A DNA stretch of 64,000 nucleotides from Antarcticimicrobium luteum. GTDB taxonomy: Bacteria; Pseudomonadota; Alphaproteobacteria; Rhodobacterales; Rhodobacteraceae. The DNA lies in the NCBI RefSeq assembly GCF_004358185.1, contig NZ_SMUV01000066.1, positions 1 to 64,000 on the forward strand, read 5' to 3'. The notes below the pieces were generated by a model. It searched no databases, had not been told where the DNA came from, and saw only the letters and a program-made list of their open reading frames with translations. Made by a program: the position numbers and the translations under genes. Numbering within the stretch: position 1 is the first letter of the stretch; every line of letters starts with the position of its first letter. Positions 46,992-56,106 of this stretch are shown here, piece by piece.

Positions 46992-47549
46992 TTACCCTTT
47001 CATCCGTTCGGTGACGGCGCCGGTGACGGCGGCCTCATCCGATTTGAAGCCCAGCGCCGAAACGATCTCGGCGGCGGTGTCCTTGGCCACGATCTCGATG
47101 CTTTCCAGCGCGCCGGCGCGGATCTCGGCGATCGCCTTCTCCGATTCGGCGGCCTTCGCGGCGATTTCGGCATCGGCCCTGGCGATGGCGTCGTCCAGGC
47201 CGACCTGGATTTCGGCACGCGCCTCGGCGGCGATCCGCTGTGCCTCGGCCCGGGCCTCGGCCAGAGCCTGATTATAGGCCTCTTCGGCCTCGGCGGCCTT
47301 GACCTTGAGGTCTTCGGCAGCGGCCAGATCGTTGGTGATGGTTCCCGCCCGTTCGGACAGGATGCCGCCGATGCGCGGCAGCGCCACCCGCGACAGGATG
47401 AGGTAGATCACGACAAGCGTGACAACCAGCCAGAAAACCTGGTTCGGGTAGGTCGAAAAATCCAGCTGCGGCATGCCCGCACCGCTTTCGGCGGCGCCAT
47501 GCGCCATCTCTGCAGCGGCTTGGCCTGCGTCGTGCGTCTCAGTTGCCAT
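46992..47549 (-). CDS. atpX: ATP synthase F0 subunit b'
   Basis: A 185-residue second b-type subunit, as in phototrophs and alphaproteobacteria. The N-terminal 25 residues are polar ([15 protein letters not shown]), then a membrane helix ([19 protein letters not shown]) and a long stalk helix rich in Ala and Glu. The pairing with atpF and the order after atpE support b' rather than b. Confidence 0.92.
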   Translation of the reverse strand: MATETHDAGQAAAEMAHGAAESGAGMPQLDFSTYPNQVFWLVVTLVVIYLILSRVALPRIGGILSERAGTITNDLAAAEDLKVKAAEAEEAYNQALAEARAEAQRIAAEARAEIQVGLDDAIARADAEIAAKAAESEKAIAEIRAGALESIEIVAKDTAAEIVSALGFKSDEAAVTGAVTERMKG

Positions 47550-47639
47550 GTCGTCCTCCTTGGGAACTTAGCCTACTTCGGGCAGCGCCGGGTCATCCCC
47601 GCGCCGCCCGACCGTAAGGATCAGATGTTCCGAAGGCGC

Positions 47640-47864
47640 TTAGACAGCGAACATCAGCAGCAGAGCGACCAGGAACGAGAAGATGCCCAGTGCTTCTGCA
47701 AACGCGATGCCGATGAACAGGGTCGCGGTCTGGCTGGCGGCGGCCGACGGGTTGCGCAGGGCGCCCGACAGGAAGTTGCCTGCCACGTTGCCCACCCCGA
47801 TTGCGGCTGCGCCGGAACCGATTGCTGCCAGGCCTGCGCCGATATGTGCGAGATCGCCTTCCAT
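47640..47864 (-). CDS. atpE: ATP synthase F0 subunit c
   Basis: A 74-residue hairpin of two membrane helices. The first has [16 protein letters not shown]; the proton-carrying glutamate is Glu58 in [14 protein letters not shown]. The polar residues expected for sodium binding are absent near it, so proton use is expected. It is preceded by AAGGAGAT. A 90-base gap before atpX may allow differential expression, which suits the high copy of c. Confidence 0.96.
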   Translation of the reverse strand: MEGDLAHIGAGLAAIGSGAAAIGVGNVAGNFLSGALRNPSAAASQTATLFIGIAFAEALGIFSFLVALLLMFAV

Positions 47865-47916
47865 TGTGATATCTCCTTACGATTGGAAGTTTGGATATTG
47901 GGTGATGAGGGGAACC

Positions 47917-48693
47917 TTAGTGCGACGGATGCAGCGCATCCTTGAGGTACACACAGGTCAGAATGGTAAAGACATAGGCCTGGATGAAGGCCACCAGGAC
48001 CTCGAGGCCGTACATGGCGGTGATCGCCAGAACCGACACCGGGCTGACGACGGTCAGCGCGGCAAAGCCGGCGAACACCTTGATCACAGCGTGGCCCGCC
48101 ATCAGGTTGCCGGCCAGACGAATGGAGTGGCTGACAGGGCGCACGAAATACGAGATCAGTTCGATGATCGCCAGGATCGGGCGCAGCGCCAGCGGCGCGC
48201 TCGAGACCCAGAACAGACCAAGGAAGGCGGCGCCGTTCTTGACGAACCCCAGAACGGTCACGCTCAGGAACACCAGCAGAGCCAGCACCACGGTGACGGC
48301 GAAATGCGAGGTGGTGGAGAACGACAGCGGCAGCAGCCCGAGGAAGTTGGCTGAGACGATGAACATGAACAGCGTCATCACATAGGGGAAGTACTTCACC
48401 CCTTCTTTGCCGCAGATGTCCACGACCATCTTGTGAACGAAACCATAGGCCAGCTCGGCGACCGACTGCATCCGCGACGGAACCACGGCGCGGCGCGACG
48501 AGCCCATGACCAGCAGCACGATGATCGCCACGATCGAAAGCCCCATCCACAGCGCCGCGTTGGTCGGCGTGTACCAGGCCAGGGTGTCACCCCCGAACAG
48601 CGGCTTCACGATGAACTGATCCATCGGGTGGAATACCAGGCCGCCACTCTCTGCGGCGTGTTCTGCACCTTGCGCTTCGGTTGCCACGTTCAA
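47917..48693 (-). CDS. atpB: ATP synthase F0 subunit a
   Basis: A 258-residue membrane protein with five or six helices. The essential arginine is in [17 protein letters not shown] and the C-terminal helix in [17 protein letters not shown]. It forms the proton half-channels against the c ring. It overlaps atpI by 4 bases. Confidence 0.96.
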   Translation of the reverse strand: MNVATEAQGAEHAAESGGLVFHPMDQFIVKPLFGGDTLAWYTPTNAALWMGLSIVAIIVLLVMGSSRRAVVPSRMQSVAELAYGFVHKMVVDICGKEGVKYFPYVMTLFMFIVSANFLGLLPLSFSTTSHFAVTVVLALLVFLSVTVLGFVKNGAAFLGLFWVSSAPLALRPILAIIELISYFVRPVSHSIRLAGNLMAGHAVIKVFAGFAALTVVSPVSVLAITAMYGLEVLVAFIQAYVFTILTCVYLKDALHPSH

Positions 48694-49022
48694 TCCCTCT
48701 CGTCGTCTCGCTCGGCCCCTTCGGCCAATTTCTGCTCCTGGATCTCCTGCGCGCTGCGAAGCATCGTCTTCACTCCGGCGGCAAGGCCCAGCAATGTAAA
48801 CAGCAGCAGCAGGATCGGGAGTGTCCCGAACAGGCTGTCCAGCCCGTAGCCGATGCCAAAGCCGATCCCGAGACCGGCCACAAGTTCGATCACCATTCGC
48901 CAGGCCAGGTTGGCCTGGGAGTAATGCTCGTCCACGCGGGGTTTGGGCGCCTGCGCCTTTTTCGCCGCCTCGATCCGCGCCTCCAGCTGCGCCATGCGCT
49001 GCTTTTGGTCGTCGTCACTCAC
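48690..49022 (-). CDS. atpI: AtpZ/AtpI family F0 assembly protein
   Basis: A 110-residue protein with two membrane helices ([20 protein letters not shown] and [19 protein letters not shown]) and a charged N-terminus, as in AtpI, a chaperone-like factor for c-ring assembly and, in some bacteria, magnesium uptake. I prefer a GTG start at 49022, since GGGGTGG lies upstream and the product then begins like relatives (MSDDDQ); an ATG at 49037 would add five residues and leave almost no leader after the predicted promoter. Confidence 0.88.
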   Translation of the reverse strand: MSDDDQKQRMAQLEARIEAAKKAQAPKPRVDEHYSQANLAWRMVIELVAGLGIGFGIGYGLDSLFGTLPILLLLFTLLGLAAGVKTMLRSAQEIQEQKLAEGAERDDERD

Positions 49023-49052
49023 CGGCGTCCACCCCATGTATTTTCAGGCATC

Positions 49053-49081
49053 GTGCTAAGCGGCGGCGGGCGCGGAGTCAA
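49053..49081 (-). promoter_or_regulatory. Candidate promoter of the ATP synthase F0 operon
   Basis: On the minus strand TTGACT (49076-49081) and TAGCAC (49053-49058) are 17 bases apart, about 30 bases before the GTG start of atpI. Confidence 0.45.
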
Positions 49082-49206
49082 TTGCTAGAATGGCCGTTGA
49101 AAATGATGGGTAAGATATTGGTATATCTGGTACTTTTTTATTGATGGCGCGACGGGCACCGGCCGGAACCACCGGCCTTGGCGGCAAACGGGGCGAAAAC
49201 CCATAT

Positions 49207-49222
49207 TCAACCAAATGGTTGA
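49207..49222. promoter_or_regulatory. Palindromic operator upstream of the ArsR-family gene
   Basis: TCAACCA-AA-TGGTTGA is a perfect 16-bp palindrome 32 bases before the regulator's start. The place and form suit autoregulation by the ArsR dimer. Confidence 0.7.
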
Positions 49223-49254
49223 CGATCGCCGCACCCCGGCGCTACGCCCTCGGC

Positions 49255-49623
49255 ATGACCGATCCGCTCGACATGGTATTCGCCGCCCTCGCCGACCCCA
49301 CCCGGCGGGCGATCCTGTCGATGCTGCTGGAAGACGACATGGCGGTGACCGACGTGGCCGAGCCCTTTGCGATGTCGCTGGCCGCCATCTCCAAGCACCT
49401 GAGCATCCTCAGCCGCGCGGGGCTGATCAGCCAGGAGCGGCGCGGCCGGGTGAAATGGTGCAAGCTGGAGCCGGACGCGCTGCGCGCCGCCAGCGTCTGG
49501 ATGCAGGGGTTCGGCCAGTTCGAGCCGGTCAACCTGGAGGCCTTCGAGCGGTTTCTGGAGGCCGAGTTCAGCCGGCCAGACGATCATAGCCCCGAAGCCG
49601 GATCTGGAGATCCGGCCGGCTGA
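49255..49623 (+). CDS. ArsR-family winged-helix regulator
   Basis: A 122-residue regulator. The N-terminal MVFAALADPTRRAILSMLL is the classic opening of the branch often linked to SRPBCC/AHSA1 genes; the recognition helix is in MSLAAISKHLSILSRAGL and the wing in RRGRVKWCKL. No metal-binding cysteine pair is present, so it does not look like a metal sensor. The ATG at 49255 was preferred to an upstream start that would run through the palindrome. Its tail overlaps the next gene by 56 bases tail-to-tail. No AHSA1 gene is adjacent. Confidence 0.87.
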   Translation: MTDPLDMVFAALADPTRRAILSMLLEDDMAVTDVAEPFAMSLAAISKHLSILSRAGLISQERRGRVKWCKLEPDALRAASVWMQGFGQFEPVNLEAFERFLEAEFSRPDDHSPEAGSGDPAG

Positions 49624-50404
49624 GCGCACCGTCCGCCCCGATCCACCACGGCTCGCCGATCAGCTTGATGTCGGTCAGCCCGGCGGCGGGGAAATTCAGC
49701 CCCATCGAATGCGCCATCGGCAGCCGCACGCCGGGCTTTGGATTGAGCCCCGGCCGGATGTCGCCCGTGCCCAGTTTCAGGTGATGGGCGATGTCCCATT
49801 CCTGCACCAGTCCGCCGGCGCGGGTCACCACCCAGCAATGCATGTCCTCGCAATGGGTCCGCTTTTCCCGGGGGATGAAATAGCCGGTGACATACCCCGC
49901 CTCATAGCCCGCCGCGCGGCAGGCGGCGATGAAATAAGCGTTGATGTCAACGCAGGAGCCGACGGTCAGCGAACAGATCTGCGGGATCTCGTCGGCGCCG
50001 TCGTAATACCGCTGTTCGGGGTGGCCATAGGTGAAAAGAGCGGCCACGTGATCGGCCAGCGCCTTGATCCCCGCCGGATCGCGCCCGTCCGCGATCCCCC
50101 GCACCTCGGCGCCCAGCGCGGCGGCGCTGCGGGTGAAACGGCTGTCACGCGGGGCAAACAGCGCCTCGGGGTAGGGCGCCCCCGTCGCGGCATAGCGCCA
50201 TTCGACCTCGATCCGTTCGGCCGTCGGCGTCAGAATCAACGCGTGCTGCGCCGCGCCCGGATCGGCGATCAGGCACATGTCGGCGCCGCGCACCGCGACC
50301 GATAGTGGTGCAGCGTGGGGCGTGCTGAACCCCGCCGGGGCGATCAGGGAGACGCCCGCGCGGGCGGGAAGCGAAACGGTCAGGCAGATGTCATGGTCGG
50401 TCAT
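49568..50404 (-). CDS. Transglutaminase-like cysteine protease family protein
   Basis: A 278-residue protein of the transglutaminase-core fold. The triad can be placed at Cys151 (GSCVDIN), His189 (DMHCW) and Asp204 (EWDIAHH). The N-terminal 75 residues look like the bacterial transglutaminase-like N-terminal beta domain. No signal peptide is seen, so it is probably cytosolic. Substrate unknown. It overlaps the ArsR gene at the 3' end and is 51 bases downstream of the EamA gene's end on the other side, both read on the minus strand. Confidence 0.85.
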   Translation of the reverse strand: MTDHDICLTVSLPARAGVSLIAPAGFSTPHAAPLSVAVRGADMCLIADPGAAQHALILTPTAERIEVEWRYAATGAPYPEALFAPRDSRFTRSAAALGAEVRGIADGRDPAGIKALADHVAALFTYGHPEQRYYDGADEIPQICSLTVGSCVDINAYFIAACRAAGYEAGYVTGYFIPREKRTHCEDMHCWVVTRAGGLVQEWDIAHHLKLGTGDIRPGLNPKPGVRLPMAHSMGLNFPAAGLTDIKLIGEPWWIGADGALSRPDLQIRLRGYDRLAG

Positions 50405-50455
50405 GACATCTGCCTACCCGGCGCAGATGACCGTTTCATGTCAGGCCTCTTCATG

Positions 50456-51370
50456 TCACGCCTCCTGTTCCAGCAGCAGGACCAACGCCACCACCGTCAT
50501 GGTGATGCCCACCAGCACCAGCCCGTTCGGCGCCCCGTGGCCCAGGGCGATCTCCCACAGGATCACCCAAGAGGGGGTGAGATAGGTATAGGCCATCACC
50601 TTGGCCGAAGGCAGCCGCAGGGTGGCGAACTGCAGCAGAACGAAGGTGGCGGCGCTGGCGAAGATCGCCAGATAGAACAGGCCGACCCAGACGATCGGCG
50701 GCAGCGCGCCCCAATCGGTTGCGCGGATGTCATTCCAGCCGAACAGCACCAGCACGAGGCAGCCCGCCAGCAGCATGCCAAAGGTGAACATCACCGCCGG
50801 CTCGCCCCGGTTCAGCCGCCGCACCATGGGCGTATAGACCGCATGGGCGACGCAGCCGACGAAATAGACCGCCTCGCCCTTGCCGATATGAAACACCTTT
50901 GCCGTCTGCCAGTCGCCGTCGAAGATCACCCAGAGCGCGCCGGCCGCCCCCACCGCCAGCGCGGCGGCCATCCGCCGGGTGGTGATCTGGCGCAGGAGCC
51001 AGTAGCCGAACAGCGCCGACAGGATCGGGGTCAGGGTAAAGACCGCCGCGGCGCTGACCGCCTTTGCCGTCTTCAGCCCCTCGAACATCAGCACGAAATA
51101 GGCGGCAAACAGCCCGCCCAGGACGAGATAGCGCCAGGGCGCCGCAAAGGCCGCGCGGGTCACCTTGCCGGTTGCCGCCGCAAAAACGCCGATCACCACC
51201 GCGGCGATGGCGAAACGCGCCGCGTTGAGGGCGGCCGGCGCGATCTCGTTCGCCACCTGGGTCCCGAGCGAGAAAGAGCCAGCCACCAGCGCCGAAAAGG
51301 CCAGCATCGCCAGATGCCCCTGGACCCCTGGGCTCAGCCCCGCCCGCTCTGCGGTGTCCGTGCCGCTCAC
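50456..51370 (-). CDS. EamA/DMT-family transporter
   Basis: A 304-residue inner-membrane protein with ten predicted helices in two EamA repeats, the second including VGLFYLAIFASAATFVLLQFA and PSWVILWEIALG. Members export metabolites, often amino acids or their breakdown products. A GTG start at 51370 overlaps the LysR stop (GTGA); the frame stays open upstream but without membrane character. The coupling to the LysR gene suggests joint control. Confidence 0.87.
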   Translation of the reverse strand: MSGTDTAERAGLSPGVQGHLAMLAFSALVAGSFSLGTQVANEIAPAALNAARFAIAAVVIGVFAAATGKVTRAAFAAPWRYLVLGGLFAAYFVLMFEGLKTAKAVSAAAVFTLTPILSALFGYWLLRQITTRRMAAALAVGAAGALWVIFDGDWQTAKVFHIGKGEAVYFVGCVAHAVYTPMVRRLNRGEPAVMFTFGMLLAGCLVLVLFGWNDIRATDWGALPPIVWVGLFYLAIFASAATFVLLQFATLRLPSAKVMAYTYLTPSWVILWEIALGHGAPNGLVLVGITMTVVALVLLLEQEA

Positions 51371-52245
51371 TTGCACCACTCCTGCGACCGTTCCTTGAGG
51401 TGGCGCAGAAAGCTCTGCACCTTGTTGGTGCGGTGCAGGTCCACATGGGTGACCAGCCACAGCGCGCTGGCCCATTCCGGCTGCGGCGGCAGCACCTGCA
51501 CCAGGCCGGGATGGCGCTCGGCCTCCCAGACCGACATGAAGCCGATGCCGGCGCCGGAAAGGATCGCCTCGTCGGAGGCCTCGCCGCTGTTGCAGCGAAA
51601 GATCACCGCCTCCTGCGAAACCTGCGCGTACAGCCATTTGCTGAACGGAGCCCGGTTGTCGGGATCGTCAGCGCCGACGAAATGATGGCTGGCGAAATCC
51701 TCGGCCGAGGCGGGCTTGCCATATTCGGCGATATAGCCTTCGGACGCATACATCGCCGCCGGCAGATCGGCGAAACGCTGCACCACATTGTCGGGCTGGT
51801 CCGGCGCGGAACCGGCGCGGATCGCCACATGCGCCTCGCCGTATTCCAGGCGGAACAGCCGCTCTCCGGTCAGAAAGCGCACGATGAGGCCCGGATGGGC
51901 CGCCTGAAACTCGCTCAGCACCGGAACCAGCAGCGGCGACAGCGAGGCCAGCGAGGTTACCACAAGCTCGCCCGTCACCTCATCGCCCTGCCCCTTGAGC
52001 CGGCCGGAAAGCTGGTTGAACTGGTCCTCGGTCGCCTGCGCCACGCGCAGCAGGTCCTGGCCCGCCTCGGTGGGCGTGTAGCCGCGCGCATGGCGCTGGA
52101 ACAGCTTGACGCCCAGCCGCCCCTCGATCGCGTCGATATGGCGGATGACGGTGGCGTGGTGCACGCCCAGCACCTCGGCCGCGCCGCTGACGGTGCCCAT
52201 GCGCGCCACCTGATAGGCGGTGCGGATCTCGTCCCAGTTGTCCAT
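51367..52245 (-). CDS. LysR-family transcriptional regulator
   Basis: A 292-residue regulator. The N-terminal winged helix is WDEIRTAYQVARMGTVSGAAEVLGVHHATV with RHIDAIEGRLGVKLFQRHARGYTPTEAG after it; a periplasmic-binding-protein-like effector domain makes up the rest. It is divergent from the azoreductase gene over a 124-bp gap and coupled to the EamA transporter gene downstream. This layout, regulator facing a flavin oxidoreductase, fits control by an electrophile or quinone-like compound, which is an inference. Confidence 0.92.
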   Translation of the reverse strand: MDNWDEIRTAYQVARMGTVSGAAEVLGVHHATVIRHIDAIEGRLGVKLFQRHARGYTPTEAGQDLLRVAQATEDQFNQLSGRLKGQGDEVTGELVVTSLASLSPLLVPVLSEFQAAHPGLIVRFLTGERLFRLEYGEAHVAIRAGSAPDQPDNVVQRFADLPAAMYASEGYIAEYGKPASAEDFASHHFVGADDPDNRAPFSKWLYAQVSQEAVIFRCNSGEASDEAILSGAGIGFMSVWEAERHPGLVQVLPPQPEWASALWLVTHVDLHRTNKVQSFLRHLKERSQEWCK

Positions 52246-52369
52246 GCGCTCCTCCGGGTATGTGCATCAGATCACAGACGCCCTGCTTTTTCGGTAATTG
52301 CGTTCGGTCATGCAAGATACTTTCTGTGTAGCAGGACATATTCCGTGCCCACCTCGAAAGGATAACGAC

Positions 52370-52951
52370 GTGACCCACACCGTTCTGCATATCGACACCT
52401 CGGCGCGCCGCAGCGCCTCGACCTCCCGCGACCTGTCTGCCAAAATCGTCGACCGTCTGGCCGCCGGCACCGTGTTGCGCCGTGACCTGGCCGATGCGCT
52501 GCCGCTGATCGACGAGACCTGGATCGCCGCCAATTTCACCCCCGAGGATCAACGCAACGACGCCCAGCGCGCGCAGATGGCGCTGTCCGACGATCTGGTG
52601 GATGAACTGAAGGCTGCCGATGTGCTGGTTATCGGCCTGCCGATCTACAATTTCTCGGTTCCCGCCACGCTCAAGGCATGGATCGACATGGTGGCGCGCG
52701 TCGGCGTCACCTTCCGCTATACCGAGGCCGGCCCCGAGGGGCTGCTGAAGGGCAAGCGCGCGATCCTCGCCGTCACCTCCGGCGGCACGCCGGTGGGCTC
52801 GGAGATCGATTTCGCCACCGGGTATCTGCGTCACGTGCTGGGCTTTATCGGTATCACCGATATCGAGATCGTCGCGGCCGACCGGATGAACGTGGACCCC
52901 GACGCGGCACTCAGGGCGGCAAACGAGGCGCTGGACAATATCGCCGCCTGA
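52370..52951 (+). CDS. azoR: FMN-dependent NADH:quinone oxidoreductase / azoreductase
   Basis: A 193-residue flavodoxin-like enzyme. VLHIDTSARRSASTSRDLS near the N-terminus binds FMN phosphate; LPIYNFSVPATLKAWIDMVARVGVTF and VTSGGTPVG are AzoR signatures. It reduces quinones in two-electron steps and azo dyes in vitro. The GTG start at 52370 has AAAGGA upstream; the frame extends 24 codons before without similarity. Confidence 0.92.
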   Translation: MTHTVLHIDTSARRSASTSRDLSAKIVDRLAAGTVLRRDLADALPLIDETWIAANFTPEDQRNDAQRAQMALSDDLVDELKAADVLVIGLPIYNFSVPATLKAWIDMVARVGVTFRYTEAGPEGLLKGKRAILAVTSGGTPVGSEIDFATGYLRHVLGFIGITDIEIVAADRMNVDPDAALRAANEALDNIAA

Positions 52952-53039
52952 TCGCGGCCCGCGCCCCGGCCCTGTTCGGCTGGGGCGCATTCAACTGTCT
53001 GCCCACTATCTGACCGCTATCTGGCGCGGGATACCGCGC

Positions 53040-53570
53040 TTAGTCCAGCCAGGTGATCGCGGCGCCGAACCGCTCCAGCACCTCCATCAGCGCCTCCCGG
53101 CGCATCGCCACCGTGCGGTCGTTGACCAGCGGATGCAGACAGATGATCCGCGCCCGCTGCACCGCGCGGTCGAGCACCAGTTGCACCCCCATGCCCGCGC
53201 CGGTCACCATCGCCAGCGGGCTGACCGCGCCGGGCCGGATGCCGAGAAACTCCATCAACCGCTCGGGTGATCCGAAGGAGAGCCCGCCCGCGCCCAGATC
53301 GCGGGCCAGCGCCTTGAGATCGATGGCGCGGTCCTGCTCCAACGTCACAAGATAGTTCCGCTTCTTGCGGTCGCGCAGATAGAGGTTCTTGATCCGGAGC
53401 ACGTCCAGCCCCTCGGGCAGCAGCCCGGATTCGATCGCCTTGCTGTCCTCGACCGTACGCAGGGGGACATGCTCATAAAGGCGGTACTCGACCCCCCAGT
53501 CGTCGAGCTGCCGCAGCAACGCGTCCGAACTGACCGGCAGACTGTCCTGATAGGCCGATGACGCATCCAT
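53040..53570 (-). CDS. Prolyl-tRNA editing (YbaK/ProX-type) protein
   Basis: A 176-residue free-standing INS/YbaK domain, as in PrdX/ProXp-ala, which hydrolyses Ala-tRNA(Pro). It opens with a short helix region then YEHVPLRTVEDSKAI, LRIKNLYLRDRKKRNYLVTLEQD and the family's GAVSPLAMV, plus HPLVNDRTVAM near the end. The start at 53570 was chosen over one 27 codons upstream. It is divergent from the ffh leader region. Confidence 0.85.
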   Translation of the reverse strand: MDASSAYQDSLPVSSDALLRQLDDWGVEYRLYEHVPLRTVEDSKAIESGLLPEGLDVLRIKNLYLRDRKKRNYLVTLEQDRAIDLKALARDLGAGGLSFGSPERLMEFLGIRPGAVSPLAMVTGAGMGVQLVLDRAVQRARIICLHPLVNDRTVAMRREALMEVLERFGAAITWLD

Positions 53571-53682
53571 AGCCGCACTCTCCCGTAACTGTCCGCCGCC
53601 GTCCTGCCGCGATCCCGCCACGGGCGCAAGACCCGGTCCAGCTTGACTCACCGCCGCAAACCGCCTAAACGCGCCGCAACAT

Positions 53683-53755
53683 CCGGAAGTGAAAAACCTT
53701 CCGGTCCCCGTCCATGCGGGGATCGCCCCCCACCAGCGAGTATCGCCCGTGGGGG
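53683..53755 (+). ncRNA. Structured leader candidate upstream of ffh: three consecutive hairpins
   Basis: Three hairpins follow one another: CCGGAAG/CTTCCGG (53683-53689, 53698-53704), CCCCG/CGGGG (53706-53710, 53717-53721) and CCCCCAC/GTGGGGG (53727-53733, 53749-53755). A palindrome CAAAAC-C-GTTTTG follows at 53756-53768. There is no T run, so they are not a plain terminator. The region lies 113-185 bases before the ffh start. I cannot name an RNA family for it. Confidence 0.5.
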
Positions 53756-53867
53756 CAAAACCGTTTTGAACCGTCGCCGCATTTCGCGCGAAGGCGTTTG
53801 AGAATTGAACCGTCTGTTCCTACTTATGGGACGACACGTGGAAGCCGGCAGAGGAGCCTAGAGGGCC

Positions 53868-55382
53868 ATGTTTGAAAATCTATCCGAACGCCTCTCCGGC
53901 GTCTTCGACCGGCTGACCAAGCAGGGCGCACTCTCGGAAGAGGACGTGAAAACCGCCCTGCGCGAGGTCCGCGTCGCGCTTCTCGAGGCCGACGTCTCGC
54001 TGCCGGTCGCCCGCGACTTCGTGAAAAAGGTACAGGATCAGGCGACCGGCCAGGCGGTGACCAAATCGGTCACCCCCGGTCAGCAGGTGGTCAAGATCGT
54101 CCATGACGCGCTGGTCGACGTGCTGCGCGGCGAGGGCGATCCCGGCGCGCTGAAAATCGACAGCCCGCCGGCGCCGATCCTGATGGTGGGCCTTCAGGGC
54201 TCGGGCAAGACGACGACCACCGCCAAGCTCGCCAAGCGGCTGACCGAGAGAGAGGGCAAGCGGGTGCTGATGGCCTCGCTCGACACCAACCGCCCGGCGG
54301 CGATGGAGCAGCTGGCCATTCTCGGCAAGCAGATCGGCGTCGACACCCTGCCCATCGTCAAGGGCGAGGATCCGGTGGCGATCGCCAAGCGCGCCAAGAC
54401 CCAGGCGAGCCTTGGCGGCTATGACGTCTATATGCTCGACACCGCAGGCCGGCTGCATATCGACGCCGATCTGATCGCCCAGGCGGCCGCGGTGCGCGAC
54501 GTCGCCAACCCGCGCGAGACCCTGCTGGTGGTCGACGGGCTGACTGGCCAGGACGCGGTCAATGTGGCGACCGAGTTCGACGACAAGATCGGCGTCACCG
54601 GCGTCGTGCTGACCCGGATGGACGGCGACGGCCGCGGCGGCGCGGCGCTGTCGATGCGCGCGGTCACCGGCAAGCCGATCCGCTTTGTCGGCCTGGGCGA
54701 GAAGATGGACGCGCTGGAGACCTTCGAGCCCGACCGCATCGCCGGCCGGATCCTCGGCATGGGCGACATCGTGGCGCTGGTGGAGAAGGCGCAGGAAACC
54801 ATCGAGGCCGAGCAGGCCGAGCGGATGATGCGCCGCATGGTCAAGGGTCAGTTCAACATGAACGACCTGCGCATGCAGCTGGAACAAATGCTCAAGATGG
54901 GCGGCATGGAGGGCATGATGTCGATGATGCCCGGCATGGGCAAGATGGCCAAACAGGTCGAAGAGGCCGGTTTCGACGACAAGGTTCTCAAGCGCCAGAT
55001 CGCGCTGATTCAGTCGATGACCAAGAAGGAACGCGCCAATCCGCAGATCCTTCAGGCCTCGCGCAAGAAGCGGATCGCTGCCGGTGCCGGCATGGAGGTC
55101 AGCGACCTGAACAAGCTTCTCAAGATGCATCGCCAGATGGGCGACATGATGAAGAAGATCGGCAAGATGGGCAAAGGCAAGATGCTGAAACAGGCCATGA
55201 AAGGCATGTTCGGCAAGGGCGGCCCCAGCCCCGAGGAGATGGCCGCCGGCATGGACCCCAAGGCACTGGAAGCCGCCGCACGCCAGATGGGCGCGGGCGG
55301 CAAGATGCCGGGCGGTCTGCCGGGGCTCGGCGGCGGCATGGGCCTGCCGCCGGGGCTGAGCGGCTTCGGGAAGAAGAAGTAA
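53868..55382 (+). CDS. ffh: Signal recognition particle protein Ffh
   Basis: A 504-residue SRP54 homologue that targets membrane proteins cotranslationally. The N domain is followed by the G domain with GLQGSGKTTTTAKLAKRL near residue 107, DTAGRLHID and TRMDGDGRGGAALS. The M domain is very methionine-rich (MNDLRMQLEQMLKMGGMEGMMSMM) and the RNA-binding region has TKKERANPQIL...SRKKRIAAGAG. The C-terminus has a Gly/Met/Pro-rich tail longer than in E. coli. Confidence 0.97.
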   Translation: MFENLSERLSGVFDRLTKQGALSEEDVKTALREVRVALLEADVSLPVARDFVKKVQDQATGQAVTKSVTPGQQVVKIVHDALVDVLRGEGDPGALKIDSPPAPILMVGLQGSGKTTTTAKLAKRLTEREGKRVLMASLDTNRPAAMEQLAILGKQIGVDTLPIVKGEDPVAIAKRAKTQASLGGYDVYMLDTAGRLHIDADLIAQAAAVRDVANPRETLLVVDGLTGQDAVNVATEFDDKIGVTGVVLTRMDGDGRGGAALSMRAVTGKPIRFVGLGEKMDALETFEPDRIAGRILGMGDIVALVEKAQETIEAEQAERMMRRMVKGQFNMNDLRMQLEQMLKMGGMEGMMSMMPGMGKMAKQVEEAGFDDKVLKRQIALIQSMTKKERANPQILQASRKKRIAAGAGMEVSDLNKLLKMHRQMGDMMKKIGKMGKGKMLKQAMKGMFGKGGPSPEEMAAGMDPKALEAAARQMGAGGKMPGGLPGLGGGMGLPPGLSGFGKKK

Positions 55383-55554
55383 GCGCGATGTACCTGCGGA
55401 TCGACATGATTGGTGCTGATTGCCGGGCGCTCTGCGCCGGGCAGCGTCCGTGCCGTCCCCTCACGGGGCGGGCGCGTCCCGCCGGCGCCCCCTCGCGGGC
55501 CGGACGCCAAGCCTGCTATGTCGACCGCACCGCCCCCACCAAAGGGGCCGCCGC

Positions 55555-56106
55555 ATGAGCTATACCCTCATCATCCCCACGCTTGAGACCGAGCGGCTTA
55601 TCCTGCGCGCGCCCGGCCCGCAGGACTTCGGCCCCTTTGCCGAATTCTATGCCAGCCCGCGCGCCGATTTCGTGGGCGGCCCGCTGAACGCCGAAGGCGC
55701 CTGGCGCATGCTGGCGATGGAGATCGGCCACTGGACGCTCAAGGGTTTCGGCCGCTGGACCGTGACCGTCCGGGACAGCGACACGGCCATCGGCATGGTC
55801 GGCCTGTTCGACCCAGAGGGCTGGCCGGAGCCGGAAATCGGCTGGGATCTGTTCAACGGCCACGAGGGCATGGGGTACGCCACCGAGGCCGGCGGCGCCG
55901 CGCGCGCCTATGCCTATGACGTGCTCGGCTGGCAGACCGCGATCAGCCTGGTGAAACCGGCCAACACCGGATCGGCCCGCGTCGCCCGGCGATTGGGTGC
56001 GCGCCATGACGGCGATTTCACCCATGCGCGCCACGGCACCATGCAGATCTGGCGCCACCCGGCGCCCGGCGATCTCACCGGTGGCGGAATGGAGGCCTAC
56101 GCATGA
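55555..56106 (+). CDS. GNAT N-acetyltransferase 1 (RimJ/RimL type)
   Basis: A 183-residue acetyltransferase of the Acetyltransf_3 branch. It opens LETERLILRAP, has MEIGHWTLKGFGRWTV and the acetyl-CoA loop GHEGMGYATEA after PEGWPEPEIGW. It is the first of four tandem paralogues that share the pattern I-G-H-W-x3-G-Y/F-G-x-W. RimJ/RimL relatives acetylate ribosomal protein N-termini, but many others act on small molecules. AAAGGGG is upstream of the ATG. It overlaps the next gene by 4 bases. Confidence 0.88.
   Translation: MSYTLIIPTLETERLILRAPGPQDFGPFAEFYASPRADFVGGPLNAEGAWRMLAMEIGHWTLKGFGRWTVTVRDSDTAIGMVGLFDPEGWPEPEIGWDLFNGHEGMGYATEAGGAARAYAYDVLGWQTAISLVKPANTGSARVARRLGARHDGDFTHARHGTMQIWRHPAPGDLTGGGMEAYA

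Noticed and set aside
53683-53704. Possible SRP (4.5S) RNA gene because of GGAAG near ffh
   Set aside because: The conserved apical loop and the paired asymmetric loops of SRP RNA are missing; the match is only part of a simple hairpin.
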